Below, piece by piece: positions 14,373 to 21,480 of a stretch of 28,905 nt of DNA. This DNA is from CAG-488 sp051881315 (GTDB lineage: Bacteria; Bacillota; Clostridia; Oscillospirales; Acutalibacteraceae). The stretch covers positions 1-28,905 of the forward strand of contig JBJEPQ010000052.1 in assembly GCA_051881315.1 (NCBI GenBank). The letters run 5' to 3'. The stretch's first letter is position 1. The number at the start of each line of letters is the position of its first letter. The notes beneath the pieces were generated by a model that worked only from the letters and a program-made list of their open reading frames with translations, was not told where the DNA came from and made no database searches. The translations under genes were made by a program, and so were the position numbers.

Positions 14373-15299
14373 ATGGATAAAGAAAAGGCTTTTGAGCTTG
14401 TCGGAATAGAGCCGAAAAAAGACAAGCTGACCGCTTCTCAGATTGCGGCAGTCAAGGCGCTCGGCTGTCTTCGTGACAAGCGTTTTGAGGATATATTCAA
14501 TGTCAGAGTTATTACAAGAAACGGTAAGCTCACAGCCAACGAGCAGAGAACGATCGCCGAGGCGGCGGACAAGTTCGGCTCATCCGAGGTTGCCATGACA
14601 GGCCGTCTGACCGTTGAAATTCAGGGCGTTCCTTATGATAAAATCCCCGAACTGATTCTCTTTCTGAAGGACAGAGGACTTGAAACGGGCGGCACGGGTG
14701 CAAAGGTGCGTCCCGTTGTTTCCTGCAAGGGCACGACCTGCGTTTTCGGTCTTATCGACACATATGCCCTCAGCCTTAAAATACACGAAAAGTTCTTCGT
14801 AGGTTACCGTGATGTTGTGCTTCCTCACAAGTTCAAGATCGCAGTCGGCGGCTGTCCGAATAACTGCGTAAAGCCTGACCTCAACGATATCGGAGTTATC
14901 GGTCAGCGCATTTTCACCCCTGATAAGGAAAAGTGCCGGGGCTGTAAAAAATGTGCCGTTGAGCTTAACTGCCCGATGAAGGCGGCAAAGCTCTCGGACG
15001 GAAAGATCAATGTTGATCCCGATGTCTGTACCAAATGCGGACGTTGTCATAAGAAGTGTCCTTTCGGCGCATTTGAGACCGCAACCGAGGGCTGCAAGAT
15101 TTGCATAGGCGGTCGCTGGGGCAAAAAGAGCGCACATGGCAAGGCGCTTTCAAAGATATTTACCTCTGAGGATGAAGTTTTAGAGGTTATAGAAAAGGCA
15201 ATTCTTCTCTTCCGTGACGAGGGAATTAAAGGAGAGCGGTTTGCCGATACTGTAGAAAGGCTTGGCTTTGATTATGTTGAAAAGAAGCTTATCGGTTAA
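14373..15299 (+). CDS. Siroheme/4Fe-4S sulfite-nitrite reductase-like protein with ferredoxin domain
   Basis: A 308-aa cytosolic protein of the nitrite/sulfite reductase group, similar in layout to AsrC/DsrA-type proteins. The N-terminal half contains TGRLTVEIQG. The siroheme-4Fe-4S cysteines are C118 and C123 (SCKGTTC), then C161 and C165 (GGCPNNC). A ferredoxin insert follows with C188/C191/C194/C200 and C219/C222/C225/C229, plus an extra CKIC at 241-244. The ATG has AAAGGGG upstream. It begins an operon with an ABC importer whose lipoprotein gene starts inside it. It could reduce sulfite or nitrite, or act on another tetrapyrrole- or metal-linked substrate; the importer context makes the assimilatory role uncertain. 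Confidence 0.87.
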   Translation: MDKEKAFELVGIEPKKDKLTASQIAAVKALGCLRDKRFEDIFNVRVITRNGKLTANEQRTIAEAADKFGSSEVAMTGRLTVEIQGVPYDKIPELILFLKDRGLETGGTGAKVRPVVSCKGTTCVFGLIDTYALSLKIHEKFFVGYRDVVLPHKFKIAVGGCPNNCVKPDLNDIGVIGQRIFTPDKEKCRGCKKCAVELNCPMKAAKLSDGKINVDPDVCTKCGRCHKKCPFGAFETATEGCKICIGGRWGKKSAHGKALSKIFTSEDEVLEVIEKAILLFRDEGIKGERFADTVERLGFDYVEKKLIG

Positions 15300-16242
15300 A
15301 AGCGTTATCGCTTTGTTAATGTCGGCGGTCATTATGATTTCGCTGTTCTGCGGCTGTGCGGAAAAAGCTCCGCAGAAAGAAGAAAGCGACACAGTGACCT
15401 TCACCGACGCACTGGACAGAGAGGTTACGGTCAAGAAAAATCCCGAGCGTGTTGCGGCTCTCATCGGAAGCTTCGCCGATGTCTGGACTCTTGCGGGCGG
15501 TACGGTCTGTGCCTCTGTTGATGACGCGTGGGATGATTTTGACCTTGAACTGCCCGACGCAGTAAAACTCGGCGGCGCACATTCTCCCAATCTTGAGCTT
15601 TTGCTTTCCGCAAATCCCGATTTCGTCATTGCAAGCTCATCCACGGCGGCAGATGTTGAAATGAAAGAGCCGCTTGAAAACGCAGGAATCACCGTTGCTT
15701 ATTTCGATGTGTCCTCGTTTGAAGATTACCTTGCAATGCTCAAGGTCTGCACGGACATCACGGGCAGAGAGGATCTCTACGAACAGAACGGTTTGAATAT
15801 CAAAAAGCAGATTGATGATATAAAATCAGATTTTGCAAAGGAAAACATTCCCGAAAACGAGCGTACCGTTCTCATTCTCCGTGCCTCGGCAGGCTTCGTC
15901 AAGGCAAAGGGAAGTAAGGGTACCGTACTCGGAGAGATGCTTGCCGATTTAGGCTGTGTCAATATTGCGGACAGCGATAAAACCCTGCTCGAAAATCTGA
16001 GTATTGAGAGTATTATCAAACGTGAGCCATACCGCATCTTCGTTGTGGTTATGGGTGACGATACCGAGGCGGCAAAGAACAAGCTTTCAAGTGTGATGGA
16101 GGAAAATCCGGCGTGGGGAGAGCTTGAAGCGGTCAAGGAAAACAGACTGTATTTTATGGATAAAAAGCTATTCAACCTTAAACCCAACGCTCGGTGGGCG
16201 GAAGCATATGAACAACTCGTTGAGATCCTGCGAAAAAAATAA
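15274..16242 (+). CDS. ABC transporter substrate-binding lipoprotein (iron-chelate/heme/cobalamin type)
   Basis: A 322-aa class III (FepB/BtuF-type) binding protein. A lipoprotein signal covers residues 1-27, ending ISLFCGC, with the lipidated cysteine probably C28. The mature part opens with VTFTDALDREVTV and NPERVAAL, family hallmarks, and has two lobes joined by a long helix. The ATG at 15274 is preferred to a TTG 12 nt upstream; AAAGG lies 13 nt before it, so the ribosome site is weak and translation is probably coupled to the preceding gene, which it overlaps by 26 nt. The ligand cannot be identified from sequence. Confidence 0.87.
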   Translation: MLKRSLSVKSVIALLMSAVIMISLFCGCAEKAPQKEESDTVTFTDALDREVTVKKNPERVAALIGSFADVWTLAGGTVCASVDDAWDDFDLELPDAVKLGGAHSPNLELLLSANPDFVIASSSTAADVEMKEPLENAGITVAYFDVSSFEDYLAMLKVCTDITGREDLYEQNGLNIKKQIDDIKSDFAKENIPENERTVLILRASAGFVKAKGSKGTVLGEMLADLGCVNIADSDKTLLENLSIESIIKREPYRIFVVVMGDDTEAAKNKLSSVMEENPAWGELEAVKENRLYFMDKKLFNLKPNARWAEAYEQLVEILRKK

Positions 16243-17227
16243 AATAAAGCTTCTGTATTCGGTCGGATTGATTTTTCTGATTGTTTCGGCTTTTCTCGGC
16301 GTACTGCTCGGCAGTACGCCTCTGTCGCTTTCCGAGCTTTGGCAGCTTATAATAAACGGCGGAACAGGGGAGAGTGCGGACAGGATACTTCGCTATGTCA
16401 GAATACCCCGTACCGCCTCCTGCATGGTGTGCGGTGCGGCACTTGCCGTTTCGGGCGCTGTTATTCAGGCTACACTTGCAAACCGACTTGCCTCTCCGAG
16501 CATTATCGGCGTCAACTCGGGCGCAGGACTTGCGGTCACGCTATGCACAGCCTTCGGCATTTTCGGCGGATGGCGGCTTTCTCTGTTTTCCTTTATCGGA
16601 GCTTTTGCGGCAGTTATGACAGTCAGTCTTGTTTCAAAAAAACTCGGTGCGTCGAGGGGTACTGTCATACTTATCGGCATTGCGCTGAATACCTTTTTCA
16701 ATGCCGTTTCCGACACGATCGTGACCTTTAACACGGATATAGCCGTACTCAGCAGGGATTTCAAACTCGGTGATTTTTCCGCCGTCACGGTAAAAAAACT
16801 CATACCTGCGGCGATCATCGTTTCTGTCACGCTTTTGATTCTGTTTACGCTGACGAACGAGCTTGATGTTCTCACTCTCGGCGATGACAATGCCGTGAGC
16901 CTCGGAATGAATACAGCTTTAATGCGTTTTGTTTTTCTTATTCTTGCCGCCCTGCTTGCAGGCTGTGCGGTAAGCATTGCAGGCTTGCTTTCCTTTGTCG
17001 GACTTATCGTTCCGCATATTGTCAGGCGTTTTTCGGGCGGAAAAGCTTCAAGGCTGTTGCCTCTTTGCGCTCTGTTCGGCGCAAGCTTCGTCACGCTTTG
17101 TGACACGCTGGCAAGGACTGCCTTTTCACCCTACGAAATTCCCGTCGGAATAATCATGGCGTTCCTCGGCGCTCCGTTCTTTATCTTTATCCTGATAAAG
17201 GGGAAGGGAGGACACGCCCGTGCTTGA
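16208..17227 (+). CDS. FecCD-family ABC transporter permease
   Basis: A 339-aa polytopic membrane protein with about ten hydrophobic helices, typical of permeases for siderophores, heme and cobalamin. Family motifs include LRYVRIPRTASCMVCGAALAVSG, TLANRLASPSIIGVNSGAG, SLGMN and the cytoplasmic-loop region GLLSFVGLIVPHIVRRFSG, which contacts the ATPase. The start at MNNSLRS is chosen over an upstream in-frame ATG because that would add 28 non-hydrophobic residues. It overlaps the binding-protein gene by 35 nt, so the subunits are translated together. Confidence 0.92.
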   Translation: MNNSLRSCEKNKIKLLYSVGLIFLIVSAFLGVLLGSTPLSLSELWQLIINGGTGESADRILRYVRIPRTASCMVCGAALAVSGAVIQATLANRLASPSIIGVNSGAGLAVTLCTAFGIFGGWRLSLFSFIGAFAAVMTVSLVSKKLGASRGTVILIGIALNTFFNAVSDTIVTFNTDIAVLSRDFKLGDFSAVTVKKLIPAAIIVSVTLLILFTLTNELDVLTLGDDNAVSLGMNTALMRFVFLILAALLAGCAVSIAGLLSFVGLIVPHIVRRFSGGKASRLLPLCALFGASFVTLCDTLARTAFSPYEIPVGIIMAFLGAPFFIFILIKGKGGHARA

Positions 17228-17972
17228 ATTTAAAAATATTACCTCGGGCTACGGAAAATCACCTTTTCTGAAGGACATTTCCGTCAGCTTTGAAAAGGGG
17301 AAGCTAACTTCGGTCATCGGTCCGAACGGATCGGGCAAAAGCACCCTGCTGAAAACCGCAGTCGGTATAGTAACGCCTGATTCCGGAGAGCTGTTTGCCG
17401 ACGGTGAGTCTCTGACAAAAATGAAGCATAAAGAAACCGCAAGGATTATTGCTTATCTTTCACAGGGTAAGGGTACGCCCGATATGACGGTTGAACAGCT
17501 TGTTCTCCACGGCAGATTTCCGCATCTCGGCTATCCCCGAAGATATAATGAAAAGGATCGTCATGCGGCATTTGACGCTATGGAGAAAACAGGTGTTGCC
17601 GATTATGCGGACAGAAATCTTTCTTCTCTTTCGGGCGGTATGCGGCAGAATGTCTATATCGCAATGGCTTTGGCTCAGGCTACGGATTACATTCTTCTTG
17701 ACGAGCCGACGACCTATCTTGATATTTCACATCAGCTCGGTTTGATGAATACTTTGCGAGGTCTTGCCGATTCGGGAAAGGGCATAGTGACGGTTTTGCA
17801 CGATCTTCCGCTTGCCTTTACCTTTTCGGACAGAATAATTGTTATGAATGAGGGCAAAATAGTCGCCGATTCAGCACCGGACACGGTTTACAATTCCGAC
17901 ATCATCAAATCGGTATTCGGTATAACCTTAGACTTCAATGAGGCGGAAAAATCATACAGCTACCGTTTCTGA
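17220..17972 (+). CDS. ABC transporter ATP-binding protein (FecE/BtuD-like)
   Basis: A 250-aa ATPase subunit. Walker A is GPNGSGKST (residues 34-42), the Q loop is in AYLSQGKG, the signature is LSGGMRQNVYIAMAL, Walker B is YILLDEPTTYLD and the switch histidine is in VTVLHDLP. The start is GTG with GGGAGG 8 nt upstream and overlaps the permease gene by 8 nt. It completes the importer encoded from 15274. No terminator is evident before the next promoter at 17992. Confidence 0.95.
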   Translation: MLEFKNITSGYGKSPFLKDISVSFEKGKLTSVIGPNGSGKSTLLKTAVGIVTPDSGELFADGESLTKMKHKETARIIAYLSQGKGTPDMTVEQLVLHGRFPHLGYPRRYNEKDRHAAFDAMEKTGVADYADRNLSSLSGGMRQNVYIAMALAQATDYILLDEPTTYLDISHQLGLMNTLRGLADSGKGIVTVLHDLPLAFTFSDRIIVMNEGKIVADSAPDTVYNSDIIKSVFGITLDFNEAEKSYSYRF

Positions 17973-17991
17973 AAAAATATTTGATAAACTA

Positions 17992-18019
17992 TTGACAAAT
18001 AAAAAAACAGTGGTATAAT
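17992..18019 (+). promoter_or_regulatory. Promoter for the amt-PII fusion gene
   Basis: TTGACA (17992-17997), a 16-nt spacer and TATAAT (18014-18019), both perfect hexamers. Transcription would start near 18025, leaving a leader of about 150 nt before the ATG. Confidence 0.88.
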
Positions 18020-18025
18020 CTCGGC

Positions 18026-18160
18026 ATAGGGCAAAGGCGTCGTTGGAAATTCCAACGGCGCTTATCTTTATTTTTACGGCAATAGCCGCAATGCCCTTTG
18101 AAAAAGCACAATGGCGTGTTTAAAGTCCGGACAGACTCGCCGAGGTGCTTTCTTTTTTTT
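18026..18160 (+). promoter_or_regulatory. Structured leader with attenuator (ANTAR-type hairpin versus terminator)
   Basis: Three elements are visible. A strong GC hairpin spans 18035-18063 (AGGCGTCGTTGGA with TCCAACGGCGCT). AGGGCA (18028-18033) can pair with TGCCCT (18092-18097), closing a junction with the hairpin CGGC-AATA-GCCG. A terminator forms when AAAGCAC (18103-18109) pairs with GTGCTTT (18145-18151), with an inner GGCG/CGCC, followed by eight T. The same AAAGCAC can instead pair with GTGTTT (18116-18121) around hexaloop AATGGC. A hexaloop with A at position 1 and G at position 4 is what ANTAR antiterminator proteins recognise, and ANTAR control of nitrogen genes is known. A first hexaloop hairpin may be GGC-AAAGGC-GTC (18030-18041), but its stem is short. 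Confidence 0.65.
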
Positions 18161-18173
18161 AGGAGGTTTTATT

Positions 18174-19940
18174 ATGGAAAGTGTATTATCCGCAGTAAAC
18201 GACAGCGTATTCAGCGTGTGGTACCTTATCGGTGCGGCGTTGGTATTCTTCATGCAGGCAGGCTTCGCAATGGTCGAAACAGGCTTTACCCGTGCGAAGA
18301 ATGCCGGTAATATCATAATGAAAAATTTGATGGATTTCTGTATAGGAACAGTTGTTTTCTCGCTTCTCGGCTTCTCGCTGATGATGAGTGAAAACTATCT
18401 TTTCGGATTTATCGGAGTTCCCGATTTGCAGATATTCACCGATTTCGGCTCATTTATCAAGGAAAATGCTTCAAGCTTTGTATTCAATCTTGTTTTCTGC
18501 GCCACGGCGGCAACTATCGTTTCAGGTGCCATGGCGGAAAGAACAAAATTCGTTTCCTACTGCGTTTATTCGGCAGTAATTTCACTCGTTGTTTATCCGA
18601 TTGAGGCAGGCTGGATCTGGAACAGCAAGGGCTGGCTTTATCAGCTCGGTTTCATTGATTACGCAGGCTCAACCGCTATTCATATGGTAGGCGGTATCGC
18701 CGCTCTCATCGGTGCAATAATTCTCGGTCCCCGTCTCGGCAAATATACAAAGGGCAAGGACGGCAAGGTTAAGAAGGTCAATGCAATTCCCGGTCACGCT
18801 ATCACAATCGGCGCACTCGGAGTTTTCATTCTCTGGTTCGGCTGGTACGGCTTTAACGGTGCGGCGGCAACTTCCGTTGACGAGCTCGGCTCCATCTTCC
18901 TTACAACGACCATTGCTCCAGGTGTTGCAACCGTAGTTTGTATGCTTTTTACCTGGATCAAGAACGGCAAGCCCGATGTTTCAATGTGCCTTAACGCTTC
19001 TCTTGCAGGACTTGTCGGTATCACCGCAGGCTGTGCAAGCCTTGACGCACTCGGCTCGGTAGTAGTCGGCGTTGTATCAGGTATTCTTGTAGTCGTTGCC
19101 GTTGAATTTATTGATATCAAGCTCCACATCGACGATCCCGTCGGCGCAGTTGCCGTACATATGTGCAACGGAATGTGGGGAACTGTTGCAGTAGGTCTTT
19201 TGGCTACTTCCGAAGCTCCGACCGGTGTGAACGGACTGATTTACGGTCTTATAAGAGGTGAGGCCGCAGAGGGCTTGAAATTCTTCGGCGTTCAGTGCCT
19301 CGGTCTTGTTGCTGTTGCCGCATGGACGACGGTATGTATGACGGTAACGTTTATCCTTATCAAGAAAACGGTCGGTCTGAGAGTCAGCGTTGAGGAGGAA
19401 ATCAGCGGTCTTGACTCAACGGAGCACGGACTTCCAAGCGCATATGCGGATTTTGCACCTGCTGTTGAGTACGCCTCATATCAGGACGAAGCGGCTGAAA
19501 CCGCATTTGTCAGCGGAAGCGTTCCCGAAGCCGAAGCTGTTCCCGTCACTCCCGTTCCGACCTATACCGAGACAGGTGCAGGTCCCAAGATGACGAAGAT
19601 CGAGATCGTATGTAAGGAATCAAGACTTGAAAGACTTAAAGAAGCGATGCTTTCGATCGGCATTACCGGTATGACGGTTTCGCACGTTCTCGGCTGCGGA
19701 ATACAGAAAGGACAGCCGGAATACTACCGTGGTGTTCCCGTTGAAACAAACCTTATGCCCAAGGTTCAGGTTGATATAGTTGTCAGCAAGGTTCCTGTTC
19801 AGAGTGTTATCGACACCGCCAAAAAGGTGCTTTACACAGGCCATATCGGTGACGGCAAGATCTTTGTCTACAACGTTGAAAATGTTATCAAGGTCCGTAC
19901 CGGCGAAACCGGCTACGATGCCTTGCAGGATGTTGAATAA
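18174..19940 (+). CDS. amt: Ammonium transporter fused to a C-terminal PII (GlnK-like) domain
   Basis: A 588-aa membrane protein. Residues 1 to about 420 are an Amt channel with the phenylalanine-gate region FVFNLVFCATAATIVSGAMAERT and both pore histidines, in STAIHMVGG and AVHMCNGMWG. A Pro/Glu/Ala-rich linker (about 421-470) leads to a complete PII domain at 473-588. This has the T-loop stem GCGIQKGQPEYYRGV, LMPKV, and the B-loop signature YTGHIGDGKIFV, then IKVRTGE. The T-loop position equal to Tyr51 of GlnK is Val, so uridylylation at that site is not possible. The fused PII could gate the pore according to ATP/ADP and 2-oxoglutarate. AGGAGG precedes the ATG by 7 nt; upstream in-frame codons belong to the leader RNA. 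Confidence 0.95.
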   Translation: MESVLSAVNDSVFSVWYLIGAALVFFMQAGFAMVETGFTRAKNAGNIIMKNLMDFCIGTVVFSLLGFSLMMSENYLFGFIGVPDLQIFTDFGSFIKENASSFVFNLVFCATAATIVSGAMAERTKFVSYCVYSAVISLVVYPIEAGWIWNSKGWLYQLGFIDYAGSTAIHMVGGIAALIGAIILGPRLGKYTKGKDGKVKKVNAIPGHAITIGALGVFILWFGWYGFNGAAATSVDELGSIFLTTTIAPGVATVVCMLFTWIKNGKPDVSMCLNASLAGLVGITAGCASLDALGSVVVGVVSGILVVVAVEFIDIKLHIDDPVGAVAVHMCNGMWGTVAVGLLATSEAPTGVNGLIYGLIRGEAAEGLKFFGVQCLGLVAVAAWTTVCMTVTFILIKKTVGLRVSVEEEISGLDSTEHGLPSAYADFAPAVEYASYQDEAAETAFVSGSVPEAEAVPVTPVPTYTETGAGPKMTKIEIVCKESRLERLKEAMLSIGITGMTVSHVLGCGIQKGQPEYYRGVPVETNLMPKVQVDIVVSKVPVQSVIDTAKKVLYTGHIGDGKIFVYNVENVIKVRTGETGYDALQDVE

Positions 19941-19949
19941 ATATTATTT

Positions 19950-19982
19950 GGGGTTGTCGCTTAGTGTGACAGCCCCATTTTG
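19950..19982 (+). terminator. Intrinsic terminator after amt
   Basis: GGGGTTGTC pairs with GACAGCCCC (one wobble) around a short loop and is followed by ATTTT, 10 nt after the amt stop. Confidence 0.75.
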
Positions 19983-20044
19983 CAGATCCGTCGGAATAAC
20001 CTTTACATTTTCTGCCGATAATAAATCGGTAAGGGAGTGATAAA

Positions 20045-21346
20045 ATGGATTCTGTTTGGATCGGGAGTGCAGACCGTCCGCATTTTCCGCAGTTAAAAGA
20101 GAATATAAAAACCGACGTTCTTATAATCGGCGGCGGTATTGCAGGTGTTTTGTGTGCATATATGCTCAAAAACGAGGGCGTTGACTGTATTCTGACCGAG
20201 GCAACGCAGATTTGCGGCGGCGTCACGGAGTACACCACGGCAAAAATCACGCTTCAGCACGGACTGATTTACGATAAGCTGATTAAAAAGTTCGGTAGGG
20301 ACAAGGCTCAGTTGTACCTGAAAGCGCAGATGACAGCGTGCATAGAATATGACCGCCTGTGCCGGCAAATTGACTGCGACTATGAAAAAAAGGACTCTTA
20401 CGTTTATTCTCTCGGAGACCGTGCAAAGATTGAAAAAGAGGTTGAAGCGATCAACGATTTAGGCTTGCAAGCTGATTTTTGCGAGAGCATTGATCTGCCG
20501 TTCAAGGTGTCGGGCGCAGTCCGTGTTCGGGATCAGGCACAGTTCAATCCTTTGAAATTCATCTTTGAGCTTGCAAAGGACTTGCCTATATACGAAAACA
20601 CGAAGGTTTTGGAGCTTATGCCGAACAGGGCAAAGACCGAACACGGCACGGTGGATTGCCGAAAGATTATTGTTGCAACTCATTTCCCGATTTTGAATAA
20701 GCACGGCGGCTATTTTCTAAAGCTCTATCAGCACCGTTCATATGTTACGGCTCTTGACGGAGCGCAGAATGTTGACGGAATGTATGTTGATGAGGATAAA
20801 AAGGGCTTGTCTTTCCGCAATTACGGCGATCTTTTATTGCTTGGCGGAGGAGCGCACCGCACAGGCAAACAGGGCGGTAATTGGAATGAGCTTGAAGCGT
20901 TTGCACGAAAGAATTATCCGTCGGCAAGGATAGTGAATAAGTGGGCGACGCAGGACTGTATGTCGCTCGACGGCGTCCCGTATATCGGGCAGTATTCCAA
21001 AAGAACTCCCGATTTATTCGTGGCTACGGGATTTAACAAATGGGGCATGACCTCGTCAATGGTTTCCGCAATGCTTCTGTCTGATTTGGTACGGGGCAAG
21101 GAAAGCAAATATACCCCTGTGTTTTCTCCGTCACGCAGTATGCTTTCTCCTCAGCTTGCCGTCAATATTTTCGAGTCGTTGGTCGGCCTTTTAACTCCCA
21201 CGGTGCCACGGTGTCCGCACCTCGGCTGTGCTTTAAAGTACAACTCGGCAGAGCACTCATGGGACTGCCCGTGTCACGGTTCACGTTTTACCGAAAGCGG
21301 AGGGCTGATAAACAATCCGGCAACCGATGATAAGAATATGAAATAA
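20045..21346 (+). CDS. FAD-dependent oxidoreductase with C-terminal Rieske domain
   Basis: A 433-aa protein of the D-amino-acid-oxidase-like (DAO) group. The FAD motif GGGIAGVLCAYML is near residues 26-38, followed by an acidic strand end (LTEA). VATGFNKWGMTSSMVSA near 330 is the second FAD-contact region. A short C-terminal Rieske 2Fe-2S segment has CPHLGC and CPCHGS as cluster ligands, ending in NNPATDD. This layout recurs in Bacillota proteins of unknown substrate. GGGAGTG precedes the ATG by 7 nt. It has its own terminator downstream and follows the amt terminator. It probably passes electrons between flavin and the 2Fe-2S centre. Confidence 0.9.
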   Translation: MDSVWIGSADRPHFPQLKENIKTDVLIIGGGIAGVLCAYMLKNEGVDCILTEATQICGGVTEYTTAKITLQHGLIYDKLIKKFGRDKAQLYLKAQMTACIEYDRLCRQIDCDYEKKDSYVYSLGDRAKIEKEVEAINDLGLQADFCESIDLPFKVSGAVRVRDQAQFNPLKFIFELAKDLPIYENTKVLELMPNRAKTEHGTVDCRKIIVATHFPILNKHGGYFLKLYQHRSYVTALDGAQNVDGMYVDEDKKGLSFRNYGDLLLLGGGAHRTGKQGGNWNELEAFARKNYPSARIVNKWATQDCMSLDGVPYIGQYSKRTPDLFVATGFNKWGMTSSMVSAMLLSDLVRGKESKYTPVFSPSRSMLSPQLAVNIFESLVGLLTPTVPRCPHLGCALKYNSAEHSWDCPCHGSRFTESGGLINNPATDDKNMK

Positions 21347-21374
21347 AAGGGTGGCAAATAAGCCGCCCTTTTTT
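21345..21374 (+). terminator. Intrinsic terminator after the FAD/Rieske gene
   Basis: AAGGGTGGC pairs with GCCGCCCTT (one wobble) around loop AAATAA and is followed by a run of T. Confidence 0.8.
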
Positions 21375-21416
21375 AACGGATGAAAAAAGAAATATAAAAT
21401 CAGCGATTTATAATTA

Positions 21417-21444
21417 TTGACACTTTCTGTCGGAATGGTATAAT
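21417..21444 (+). promoter_or_regulatory. Promoter for the beta-helix/GH38 operon
   Basis: TTGACA (21417-21422), a 16-nt spacer and TATAAT (21439-21444). The next start codon is 37 nt downstream behind AAAGGAGA. Confidence 0.85.
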
Positions 21445-21480
21445 TAACCTGAAAACGAATCATAAAGGAGAACGACCGTA

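Noticed and set aside
18026..18160. Cyclic-di-GMP (GEMM) or other known riboswitch in the amt leader
   Set aside because: The AGGGCAAAG string recalls parts of GEMM-I, but the conserved tetraloop-receptor arrangement is absent. The hairpin/terminator competition fits an attenuator better.
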